Assembly: GCA_041583495.1 (NCBI GenBank)
Contig: JBFHFS010000006.1
Span: 71,633-135,632 of the forward strand
DNA from: JBFHFS01 sp041583495
GTDB taxonomy: Bacteria; Bacteroidota; Bacteroidia; Bacteroidales; Marinilabiliaceae
Length of the DNA: 64,000 nt
Direction of reading: 5' to 3'
This document shows positions 10,701-18,187 of the stretch, piece after piece. The first letter of the stretch is position 1. Every line of letters begins with the position of its first letter. The notes under the pieces are model-generated. The model was given only the letters and a program-made list of their open reading frames with translations, did no database searches and had not been told where the DNA came from. The translations under genes were made by a program, and so were the position numbers.

Positions 10701-10951
10701 TAAATGGATCCTATGCCGGAGGGGTTTGGACGGCTCCCTATCAGCTCGATATTACCAAATTGGTCAAAGCCGGAGAAAATGAGCTTCAAGTCGAAGTGGT
10801 CAATACCTGGGTGAACCGACTCATTGGGGACCTTAATCTGCCTGAAAGTGAGCGAAAGACCTGGTGTCCGGTCAACCGATACAACGCCGGTGATCCCTTG
10901 CAACCCTCGGGATTGTTTGGACCGGTGAAGATTTTAAATGTTCGGTACTAA
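7709..10951 (+). CDS. GH106 family alpha-L-rhamnosidase lipoprotein (copy A)
   Basis: The 1080-residue protein starts with a lipoprotein signal (LFFAGC). The GH106 pattern follows: GFVTPPDSIQTSVYWYWI, then DLHSMKQAGINRAF and FNSPGWSQSGGPWV, the N-terminal strands of the catalytic barrel. GH106 enzymes remove alpha-L-rhamnose by inversion; BT0986 of Bacteroides thetaiotaomicron acts on rhamnogalacturonan II. An insertion of about 120 residues after the first barrel strands (around residues 195-315) looks like a discoidin-type sandwich and is absent from copy B. The C-terminal 170 residues form a GH2-type sugar-binding jelly roll (IKYYSGTAFYSCSF, VNGSYAGGVWTAPYQ, NTWVNRLIGD). It lies between GH71/99-like genes, 11 bases before the next start, in an apparent operon. 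The family is clear; the glycosidic linkage cleaved is not. Confidence 0.88.
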   Translation: MKNKAGLLICLFAILFFAGCEADKGHLTGENLESGFVTPPDSIQTSVYWYWISDNISKEGVINDLHSMKQAGINRAFIGNIGLDDVPYGKVKMLSEEWWDILHTALKTATELNIEIGIFNSPGWSQSGGPWVNANAAMRYLTSSELRVRGPQKLVQKIEKPIDIFQDVKVIAYQAPADDQLVLNTQNGQITSSPRVSNLAKIVDGNHNTGIRFPADNEFVVDLESKTPFTARSLSVRLTNHPLNTSALLQVKEADGYFHTLSEFQINRSNPALNVGFDPYAPVVVSFPATTATGFRLVIKNANRNCGLAEVELAAAPRVERYSEKTLAKMHPTPLPYWHDYQWPQQPESDDQSTVIDPSKVIDLSQKLSADGTLTWEVPDGEWVILRTGMTPTGTTNAPASPEATGYEVDKMSKEHVAMHFEGHMGEVIKRIPEADRKCFKVVVQDSYETGGQNFTDDFLAEFKQRYGYDALPYLPVYQGKVVGGVLSSDRFLWDMRRMVADKVAYDYVGGLREVSHKYGLHTWLECYGHWGFPSEFLMYGGQSDEIGGEFWSEGELGDIENRAATSCGHIYGKTKISAESNTCAGASFSRYPGVIKQRGDRFFAEGINNTLLHVYISQPYEDKNPGMNAWFGNEFNRKNTWFSQMDVYTQYLKRTNFMLQQGLNVADAAYFIGEDTPKMTGVTDPELPAGYQFDYMNAEVIEKFMTVKDGLITLPHGTQYRILVFPKLETMRPELLTKIKQLVNEGAVVLGPAPKRSPSLQNQPAADGEVQQLAAELWGDVDGATVKFRKVGKGMIINGMNMTEAFELINCVPDCKLSPDRTIHYGHRTLGIGEIYFVTNQTAQTQTIMPEFRVKGLQPELWEATTGSMRNLPAYEQKGEVTLVPLKLEAYESVFVVFREKAGQGLASGVEANYPEPDLLVDIKGPWTVRFDSLQRGPKETVVFETLQDWTTSADERIKYYSGTAFYSCSFDMPQIPEGKRVIINLGRFTAMAKVSVNGSYAGGVWTAPYQLDITKLVKAGENELQVEVVNTWVNRLIGDLNLPESERKTWCPVNRYNAGDPLQPSGLFGPVKILNVRY

Positions 10952-10962
10952 TCTCTTGAGAA

Positions 10963-13035
10963 ATGAAAAAGTTACTTAGTAGAAATTGTTGGTCGGTTTT
11001 TGTCCTGTTTCTGGTATCCCTGACGATATCCTGTTCTTCTCAGGAAGGGGGAGCCGGGAAGGAAGATTCATCCACCACATCCGCAGATGATGCCTATCGC
11101 GACATTTATCCGGATACCTGGGTGGCGAGTGATGCTCTGGGGCGGAGGATGCCCGATTTTCAGGAGGTTGGTCCGGTTAAGAATGACCAGCGACGCGTCG
11201 TTGGGATTTTTTACATCACCTGGCATACACAGGATCATCACACCAATTTCAAAAGTCCCTATTCGGCGGATGTTTCAACCATCCTGAATGCTGATCCTAA
11301 GGCCCGGTTGGATGCCAGTCATCCGTTGTGGACAGAAAGTTCGTATCACTGGGGGGAACCGGAAATGGGTTATTTTCTCAGTCAGGATGAATATGTGATT
11401 CGGAAGGACATGTCCATGTTGGCCGATGCCGGTGTGGATGTGTTGGTAATGGATGTTACCAATGCCGTGCGCTATTGGGACGAATGGGCGGTGACCTTTA
11501 GCACCATGCAAAAAATGAAAGCTGAAGGAAATAAAGTGCCCAAATTTGTTTTCTGGGCATTTAATGGCCCTGTAATAACCGTAGTACAGGATTTGTATGA
11601 TCAGATTTATAAACAGGAAAAATACAAAGATCTCTGGTTTTACTGGGATGGCAAGCCGCTTTTACTGTACAATGGGGAGCCAACTGTAGATGCTAATGGC
11701 GGGGGTGTTAAAAATCCCAATCCCCATTATGAGGCGGCGGCGAAAACCGATAAAAACAATCCTCATTATGGTGATCCTGATTTCTCTGAAGAATTTTATC
11801 AGGATTACACACAGGAAGTGAAGGACTTTTTTACCCTTCGAACCATGTGGTGGGGTTATTACGAATGGGCTGGAAAGCGTTTTTTGGGAACCGAAGACAA
11901 TTGGAGTTTTGGCTACAGTATGGCCGATCCGAAGGTCAAGGCCCTGAGCCCGGAAGAGTTGCTCTCCACCCACAAGGGTGAGCGCGAAGAAGCTGCTGTT
12001 ACGCCTGCTCAGCATCCCGTTACCATGACCAAAGAAAACATGGGGGTGGGCAAATCCTGGTCGCGCAAATATGGGGAGCCTAAGCTCAATGAATATGATA
12101 TGCCCGAACCAACCTATGTTCCCTGGCTGGACAAAACGGTTGAGAATCCTGAAGGATATGGGATCTATTTTCAGGAACGATGGGACGAGGCCATTGCCGC
12201 CAATCCCCAATTTCTCTATATCAACGATTGGAACGAATGGACCGCCGGGAAATATCAACCGGAAGATGGAAAAACGACTCCCTGGCTGGGACGGGATAAT
12301 TCATTCTTTTTTGTAGATCAATATAATGCGGAGTTTAACCGTTGTATTCATCCAATGAAAGGGGGCTATACCGATAATTATTATATGCAGATGGCTCAGA
12401 ATATCAGACGTTACAAAGGAATCAGGCCTGGTCCTGAGGAGCAGGGTTATTCCAAAATTATAACGGATGGGAATTTTGATGACTGGAACCTGGTGCAACC
12501 AGAATACAGGGATACCAAAGGGGATGTTGTTCATCGAAACAGCAAAGGTTATGGCGGGTTAATGTATATCAATGAATCTGGAAGAAATGATATTATAACC
12601 AGTAAGGTAGCCGTGGGAAAAGAGAATGTTTGGTTTTATGCAGAAACCACCGAAAAGCTATCTGCCCAGGATGGTAACAACTGGATGCTTTTGCTGGTTG
12701 ATTCGGATAAAAATCCTGAAACAGGTTGGTACGGATACGATTTTCTGATCAACAAAAAAGTTAAAGACAATCAAAATACCACCCTGATGCGTTACGATGC
12801 TGCGCATCCCAAGAATTCATGGGTTGAGGTGGCAGATCTGAAATACCGCAGTTCGGAAAATAAACTGGAAGTATCGGTTCCCCGGGAATTGCTTGGGTTG
12901 ACTGGCGATCACTTTATTTTCGACTTTAAATGGAGTGACAATGCTGCCGGACTAAAAGATCCAATTTCGTTGTGTACGGATGGGGATACAGCTCCCAACA
13001 GAAGGTTTAATTACCGGTGCAACTGGAAAAAATAG
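10963..13035 (+). CDS. GH71/99-like lipoprotein with C-terminal CBM9/DOMON-like domain (copy B)
   Basis: The 690-residue protein has a lipobox (SLTISCSS) and the same order as copy A. The barrel contains GIFYITWHTQDHH, RKDMSMLADAGVDVLVMD and YINDWNEWTAGKYQ, and the last 180 residues form a CBM9/DOMON-like sandwich (NWMLLLVDSDKN, TGWYGYDFLIN, GDTAPNRRFNY). It is about 85 residues longer than copies A and C because of an insertion in the barrel, roughly residues 245-380, rich in His, Asn and Lys. Such an insertion could reshape the active-site rim. It starts 11 bases after GH106 copy A and ends 15 bases before copy C, so co-transcription is likely. The catalytic role is inferred only from the fold; no substrate can be given. 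Confidence 0.75.
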   Translation: MKKLLSRNCWSVFVLFLVSLTISCSSQEGGAGKEDSSTTSADDAYRDIYPDTWVASDALGRRMPDFQEVGPVKNDQRRVVGIFYITWHTQDHHTNFKSPYSADVSTILNADPKARLDASHPLWTESSYHWGEPEMGYFLSQDEYVIRKDMSMLADAGVDVLVMDVTNAVRYWDEWAVTFSTMQKMKAEGNKVPKFVFWAFNGPVITVVQDLYDQIYKQEKYKDLWFYWDGKPLLLYNGEPTVDANGGGVKNPNPHYEAAAKTDKNNPHYGDPDFSEEFYQDYTQEVKDFFTLRTMWWGYYEWAGKRFLGTEDNWSFGYSMADPKVKALSPEELLSTHKGEREEAAVTPAQHPVTMTKENMGVGKSWSRKYGEPKLNEYDMPEPTYVPWLDKTVENPEGYGIYFQERWDEAIAANPQFLYINDWNEWTAGKYQPEDGKTTPWLGRDNSFFFVDQYNAEFNRCIHPMKGGYTDNYYMQMAQNIRRYKGIRPGPEEQGYSKIITDGNFDDWNLVQPEYRDTKGDVVHRNSKGYGGLMYINESGRNDIITSKVAVGKENVWFYAETTEKLSAQDGNNWMLLLVDSDKNPETGWYGYDFLINKKVKDNQNTTLMRYDAAHPKNSWVEVADLKYRSSENKLEVSVPRELLGLTGDHFIFDFKWSDNAAGLKDPISLCTDGDTAPNRRFNYRCNWKK

Positions 13036-13050
13036 AAAAGTAAACGTATC

Positions 13051-14859
13051 ATGAAAAAAAGACTCGTGTTTTTATTAATTGCTTTTTTTCCAAGTGTTTC
13101 TTTTTGCGGTTGTGATAAGGAAATTGGAGAAAAGGATACGATTGTTGTTTCGACGGATGATCCTGTTGACCAGCCTTTGGCTGGAACAGATGACCTGGGG
13201 CGCATATTACCGTTGAACAAAAGTGTTGGAGACCCTAAGGAAAACAGAGAAGTGGGCATCTTTTACTTCTTGTGGCAGGGAGACCAGACGGCTGAGAATT
13301 TTTGGGATCTTAGTGAAATTATTGCTTCCCATCCTGAGGTTCTTGAAGACTACGACAATCCCTTCTGGGGTCTTCCCGTATACTATCCGGGTGGACCCGT
13401 AGGCATGTATTTTTGGGGTAAACCTATTTACGGTTACTATCGCGGCGATGATTATTGGGTGCATCTGCGAAGCATGCAACTGTTAACCGATGCCGGTGTT
13501 GATTTTGTCGTGATCGATGCCACCAACGCCCTGGTTTATCCTGAGCAGTCCGAGGCGTTGATGAGTGCTATGGATGCCATTCGGGCGCAAGGAAAAAATC
13601 CCCCAGAAATAGTTTATTATACCAATACCCGGTCGGGAGAAACGATGCAAAAAGTGTATGACAATTATTATTGCCTGGGCGCTCCTTATTATCATCCCAA
13701 ATGTTGGTATTATCTGGAAGGAAAGCCTTTGATAATTGGTATTTCGGAAGAGGCGGTCGGAAGAAGCTATCAGTCGTCTTTTACTTTTCGTGAATCGCAG
13801 TGGCCCACTGAATCTGATAAGATAAATGGCTGGCCATGGATTTCCTTTACTCGTCCGCAACATGTTTACCGTAACCATCAGGGAGAAAGGGAGATTATTA
13901 ATGTTTCTGTTTGTCAGCATCCTAATCCAACCGCCGGAATGGGTGGGTCGGCTTTTTATGGGAATATGGATAACTGGGGCAGGAGTTACCGTGATGGTTC
14001 GCATGGGAACCCGGAGACCGATATTTTTTACGGGTATAACTTTCAGGAGCAGTGGGACTTTGCCTTGCAGCAAAATGTTCCCTTCGTTTTTGTTACAGGA
14101 TGGAATGAGTGGGTTGCCGGTCGTTGGGACAGCAAGGACGGAAATCCTGAACATTCTTGGTTTTGCGACCAGGCCAGTCCCGAGTACAGTCGTGATGTTG
14201 AGCCGACACTTACTGCGGGTTTAAAGGACAATTATTACATGCAGCTGGTTGGCAATATCCGCCGATACAAAGGCATTGTATCCCTTTCTCCGCCCAGCGC
14301 TGCAAAAACCATAAAAACCTTTAGCGACTGGAGTGATGTTTTGCCGGTTTATTCGGATTATACCGGCGATACAAAGGATCGAAATCATGCTGGGGCTGAA
14401 TCCAAGCCTGCCAAAATTTACTCCAACACCACAGGGCGTAATGATTTCCATATCATGAAAGTGGCCCGCGATCAGACAAGCTTGTTCTTTTATGCCCAAA
14501 CCGCCGGAAACATTACCGAAAACTCCGGAAGCAATTGGATGCGTCTTTACCTCGATGTCGATCGCAATGCAAAAACCGGATGGGCCGGATACGATTTCAG
14601 GGTCGTGGGAGGGAATAAACTGCAAAAATATGAAGGAGGAACCTGGATCGATGTTTTGTCGGTGGAGTATGGGGTAGATGGAAAAATGCTCATGATTACG
14701 CTGCCCATACAAACACTTGGATTGAGTTTTGATTCTCTTGATCTGGAATTCAAATGGTCCGACAATATGCAGGTGGATGATGATCCGCTCGATTGGTATG
14801 TGAATGGTGATGCAGCCCCCGGGGCTCGGTTTAATTATATTTTTTCTGTGGAAAAATGA
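13051..14859 (+). CDS. GH71/99-like lipoprotein with C-terminal CBM9/DOMON-like domain (copy C)
   Basis: The 602-residue protein has a short signal peptide ending SVSFCGC, so it is a likely lipoprotein. The barrel shows GIFYFLWQGDQT, RSMQLLTDAGVDFVVID and FVFVTGWNEWVAGRW. The C-terminal sandwich shows NWMRLYLDVDRN, TGWAGYDFRVV and GDAAPGARFNYIF, closest by eye to copy A. The stop codon overlaps, as ATGA, an ATG opening a frame that turns into a decayed GH78 C-terminus, so the downstream neighbour was probably lost by deletion. Function is unassigned; the locus suggests work on an oligosaccharide also attacked by alpha-L-rhamnosidases. Confidence 0.75.
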   Translation: MKKRLVFLLIAFFPSVSFCGCDKEIGEKDTIVVSTDDPVDQPLAGTDDLGRILPLNKSVGDPKENREVGIFYFLWQGDQTAENFWDLSEIIASHPEVLEDYDNPFWGLPVYYPGGPVGMYFWGKPIYGYYRGDDYWVHLRSMQLLTDAGVDFVVIDATNALVYPEQSEALMSAMDAIRAQGKNPPEIVYYTNTRSGETMQKVYDNYYCLGAPYYHPKCWYYLEGKPLIIGISEEAVGRSYQSSFTFRESQWPTESDKINGWPWISFTRPQHVYRNHQGEREIINVSVCQHPNPTAGMGGSAFYGNMDNWGRSYRDGSHGNPETDIFYGYNFQEQWDFALQQNVPFVFVTGWNEWVAGRWDSKDGNPEHSWFCDQASPEYSRDVEPTLTAGLKDNYYMQLVGNIRRYKGIVSLSPPSAAKTIKTFSDWSDVLPVYSDYTGDTKDRNHAGAESKPAKIYSNTTGRNDFHIMKVARDQTSLFFYAQTAGNITENSGSNWMRLYLDVDRNAKTGWAGYDFRVVGGNKLQKYEGGTWIDVLSVEYGVDGKMLMITLPIQTLGLSFDSLDLEFKWSDNMQVDDDPLDWYVNGDAAPGARFNYIFSVEK

Positions 14860-14897
14860 AGACAATTATCCGCGAGATTCTCCTTTTTAGTTCGGTT

Positions 14898-15178
14898 TGC
14901 GGGTTCAGGGTTTTTCATTTCGGACCATTGTTTACCGATTGCCTCGGAGGGGCCAAAGCCAGCATTGGATCCCCTTGTGGAACAGTGTTCAATAGCTGGC
15001 AAATGGAAGCGGGTCTGTTGACCTTTCAGGTTTCGATTCCGGGCAACTTCTCCGGGCTGGTGGCTTTGTCTGTGGGAAGAGTATTGACGATTAATGGTCT
15101 GAAGTTGAATGAGAAGAGGTATGCTCTGGTCAGAACTGATGGATACGGGAGGTTTTGAGATCGGGGGGAGGGATTAAT
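14898..15178 (+). pseudogene. remnant of a GH78 alpha-L-rhamnosidase C-terminus
   Basis: The open frame 14856-15158 would encode 100 residues, but from about residue 15 it reads like the very end of a GH78 enzyme: CGFRVFHFGPLF, GGAKASIGSPCGTVFNSW, FQVSIPGNFSGLVALS and INGLKLNEKRY. The intact GH78 at 22758 has the same order: PGFRHIIMKPTL, FVKASFRSVRGMIRSEW and ITIPSNTSATVYLP. A TGA at 15156 stops the frame just where GH78 proteins end in a FEIGSG-like strand. One frame over, bases 15152-15170 continue FEIGGRD, so a frameshift adds to the decay. The catalytic domain is missing. I infer that a whole rhamnosidase gene stood here and was mostly deleted. The leading 14 residues may simply be read-through from the deletion junction. 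Confidence 0.75.
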
Positions 15179-15228
15179 TTTAGACGTCACTGATATAAAA
15201 ACAACTGAGATAAATCAATATAAGAAGT

Positions 15229-16989
15229 ATGTTATACCGATTCGCTATTATGACCCTTTTAATGGTGGGTTCTTTGTCCGCAATGGCTCAACTGCCACCT
15301 GTCTTTAAAGCTGCCGATGCCTTAAAAGTGCGCTCCACCAGTCTGACCCGAAAATACCTCACTGCCGAACGCATCGTATGGGTTTCTGATTCTTCGGGCC
15401 AACAGGTACAAAATGCTGAAGCTGTTTTGAAACCCGGTATCGGGCAGGCCGACCTGAACCAGGGCCAATATCTGACTCTGATCAGTGATGAAGACTCTCA
15501 CCCGGGTCTGACCCTGGATTTCGGAAGAGAAATCCAGGGTGGGATAGAAGTGGTCACCACCATCAGCAATAAAAATCCGGTGGGTCGGGTGCGAATTCGC
15601 TTTGGTGAATCGGTGAGTGAAGCCATGAGTGATGTGGGAACCAATGGGGCCACCAACGATCATGCCATGCGTGATTTTGTGGTTTCTCTGCCCTGGCTGG
15701 GCCGTTTGGAAGTGGGTAATTCCGGTTTCCGTTTTGTGCGAATCGACCTGATTGATCCTGATACCAGGGTGGAGATCAAGGAGATCAGTGCCACATTTAC
15801 CTATCGCGATATTCCCTATAAAGGTTCGTTTGTCTGTAACGACGATCGACTCAATGAGATCTGGATGACAGGTGCCTACACGGTCCATCTGAATATGCAG
15901 GATTATCTGTGGGATGGTGTCAAACGCGATCGCCTGGTCTGGGTTGGAGATATGCATCCGGAAGTGATGACCATTAATACGGTGTTTGGAAACAACGAGG
16001 TGGTTCCCAAAAGTTTGGATCTGGCACGCGATCTGACACCCCTGCCAAATTGGATGAACGGAATTAGCTCCTATTCAATGTGGTGGGTATTGATTCATCG
16101 GGATTGGTATTATTATCAGGGTAATCTGGACTATTTAAAACAGCAGAAAGAGTATCTGATAGCGTTGTTGCGTCAGCTGGCCACGAAAATTGATCCCTCG
16201 GGAAAAGAAACCCTTGATGGGGGGCGTTTTTTGGATTGGCCATCGAGCGAAAACAAGGATGCTGTCCATGCCGGTTTGCAGTCGATGATGGTCATGACCT
16301 TTCGGGCAGGAGCGGAATTGTGCACCATCTTAGGCGACCCTGAAATGGCTAAATTGTGCGATTCTTCGGTAGAAAAATTAAAGAAACATATTCCAACCAT
16401 GGCGGGTTCGAAACAGGCTGCTGCTTTGCTTGCCATGTCCGGATTGGTTTCGCCTGAAAATGCGAATAAGGAAGTCTTAGCCAAGGACGGGGTTCATAAA
16501 ATGTCCACCTTTTACGGCTATTATATGCTGAAGGCCAGGGCTATGGCTGGAGACTATCAGGGAGCTATCGATAATGTCAGGGAATACTGGGGTTCGATGC
16601 TCGACCTGGGTGCCACCACTTTTTGGGAAGATTTTGACATCGATTGGATGAAAGATGCAGGTCGCATCGATGAAATGGTTCCGGAAGGAAAAGTAGATGT
16701 TCATTGTTCGTATGGCGGGTATTGTTATCAGGAACTTCGCCATAGTTTTTGCCACGGCTGGGCATCCGGACCAACTTCATGGTTATCGCAATACGTTCTG
16801 GGGGTCAATATTCTGGAGCCTGGGTGTAAAAAAATCAGGATAGAACCCCATCTGGGAGATCTTCAATGGGTTGAAGGCACCTTTCCTACCCCATATGGTA
16901 TTGTGAAAATTGAGCACCGGAAGATGGCTGACGGAACTGTTAAATCCCGGGTTGAGGCACCCAAAGGAGTCAGGATAATAAAACAGTAA
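15229..16989 (+). CDS. GH78-like alpha-L-rhamnosidase, compact secreted form (copy A)
   Basis: The 586-residue protein has a signal peptide cut after AMA (residue 20) and no lipobox. Residues 70-200 are a beta-sandwich (LTLDFGREIQGGIEV, RVRIRFGESVSEA), followed by an (alpha/alpha)6 barrel and a short C-terminal sandwich. The GH78 signature is DGVKRDRLVWVGDMHPE near residue 230, the D-x-x-x-R-D-R-x-x-W-x-G-D loop that carries the catalytic acid and substrate-binding carboxylates. TFWEDFDIDW near residue 465 matches the second acidic loop. At 586 residues it is shorter than the 900-residue GH78 copies downstream because it lacks the extra N-terminal binding domains. It starts 50 bases after the GH78 remnant and ends 15 bases before the short GH71/99-like gene. 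Confidence 0.85.
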   Translation: MLYRFAIMTLLMVGSLSAMAQLPPVFKAADALKVRSTSLTRKYLTAERIVWVSDSSGQQVQNAEAVLKPGIGQADLNQGQYLTLISDEDSHPGLTLDFGREIQGGIEVVTTISNKNPVGRVRIRFGESVSEAMSDVGTNGATNDHAMRDFVVSLPWLGRLEVGNSGFRFVRIDLIDPDTRVEIKEISATFTYRDIPYKGSFVCNDDRLNEIWMTGAYTVHLNMQDYLWDGVKRDRLVWVGDMHPEVMTINTVFGNNEVVPKSLDLARDLTPLPNWMNGISSYSMWWVLIHRDWYYYQGNLDYLKQQKEYLIALLRQLATKIDPSGKETLDGGRFLDWPSSENKDAVHAGLQSMMVMTFRAGAELCTILGDPEMAKLCDSSVEKLKKHIPTMAGSKQAAALLAMSGLVSPENANKEVLAKDGVHKMSTFYGYYMLKARAMAGDYQGAIDNVREYWGSMLDLGATTFWEDFDIDWMKDAGRIDEMVPEGKVDVHCSYGGYCYQELRHSFCHGWASGPTSWLSQYVLGVNILEPGCKKIRIEPHLGDLQWVEGTFPTPYGIVKIEHRKMADGTVKSRVEAPKGVRIIKQ

Positions 16990-17004
16990 TATTTAATTGA
17001 GAAA

Positions 17005-18018
17005 ATGAAAAAATTTTTGGTCGGACTCATTCTCGTTGCAATAATGGTTTCCTGGGGATGCGGTGGGAATAAAACGGATTATCTTGAAGTGGTAGAAGCA
17101 GGCATTGATTCAACCAAAAACGTAGGAATAGCTTATACTACCTGGCATCGTCCTGTGTTATGGAGCAACTATTGGGGAACCCCCGAACTGGGGAAATACA
17201 GTTCGAATGACCTTAAAATTATTCGGCAGCATGGGCGGTGGCTGGCATATGCCGGGGTTGATTTTGTTTTTATCGACTGGTCTAATGATATCAATTATAC
17301 CTATGGCGTAACCACCGGACGAGCCGATTTTGATATGATTGAGGAATCGGTGCCTCTTATTTTTGAGGAATGGAAGCTCATAGAGAACGCTCCCAAAATC
17401 GCCATTATGCTGGGTTGTCCCGGCGATATTGCTGCATTTCAGGATGGGCGGATGCAAGCTAAAGTCGATCAGGTTTATGAGCAGTTTGTTGGAAATGACA
17501 ATTATAAAGATCAATATTACCATTACCTGGGAAAGCCTTTGATCATTGTTTATGTAGGAACCCCATCTCCTTTCCAGGATGGGGTCCCCGATTTTCAGGA
17601 TGAACGTTTTACCATTAGGTATATGACGGGTTTTGTCACTCAACAGGGTAACCTGAAAAATAGTAAAATGCAAAGTATTTATGGTTTCTGGTCATGGGAA
17701 GACAGAGGGGACCAGACCTACACCCTATTAAATGGGAAGCCTGAAGCATGCAATGTTTCAGCGGCTTCACGAGAACAGTCAGGCACGAATTTTATTGCCG
17801 CCATCGGAAGAAATAACGGGGAAACATTTTCCTCCCGGTGGACCAGAGCCCGATCACTGGACGTTTCAACCGTATTGGTGGTTTCCTGGAACGAATGGGT
17901 TAAAGGCGAACAACCCTCTGTGGAGGTTAGCAAGGATTTGGAGCCCTCTAATGAATGGGGTCGAACCTATCTTGAATTGCTTAAGTCAGAAATTGAAGAA
18001 TTCAAAAGGAAAAAATAG
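17005..18018 (+). CDS. short GH71/99-like lipoprotein without binding module
   Basis: The 337-residue protein has a lipoprotein signal ending VSWGC. It keeps the GH71/99-like barrel landmarks, GIAYTTWHRPVL, RQHGRWLAYAGVDFVFIDW and VVSWNEWVKGEQ, but ends soon after the Trp-Asn-Glu motif, at the usual barrel end (DLEPSNEWGRTYLELL). The CBM9/DOMON-like domain of copies A-C is absent. The ending is natural, with a charged helix, so it looks like a true single-domain form and not a truncated gene. It follows the compact GH78 by 15 bases and precedes GH106 copy B, an arrangement like the GH71/99-GH106 pairing further upstream. Substrate unknown. Confidence 0.72.
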   Translation: MKKFLVGLILVAIMVSWGCGGNKTDYLEVVEAGIDSTKNVGIAYTTWHRPVLWSNYWGTPELGKYSSNDLKIIRQHGRWLAYAGVDFVFIDWSNDINYTYGVTTGRADFDMIEESVPLIFEEWKLIENAPKIAIMLGCPGDIAAFQDGRMQAKVDQVYEQFVGNDNYKDQYYHYLGKPLIIVYVGTPSPFQDGVPDFQDERFTIRYMTGFVTQQGNLKNSKMQSIYGFWSWEDRGDQTYTLLNGKPEACNVSAASREQSGTNFIAAIGRNNGETFSSRWTRARSLDVSTVLVVSWNEWVKGEQPSVEVSKDLEPSNEWGRTYLELLKSEIEEFKRKK

Positions 18019-18187
18019 GGATTTTTAGTTATGAGAAACCGGTATTTTTTATTAGGCTTTTACCTTCCTTGACTCAGGAATCTTTTTGGGTTCGAAATGT
18101 TTGTTGAACCTGAGATTTGAAACAACCTGCGGCAATCGATTTTTAAATTATGATATATTACAGCCACATAGAGAAAAAATTAAACCG

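Noticed and set aside
13483..14154. A 223-codon minus-strand frame inside GH71/99-like copy C
   Set aside because: The plus strand has clear barrel motifs here; the antisense translation has no recognisable domain and arises from codon bias.
14856..15158. A 100-residue intact small protein overlapping copy C by ATGA
   Set aside because: Most of it reads as the broken end of a GH78 enzyme, so it is better explained as a pseudogene fragment.
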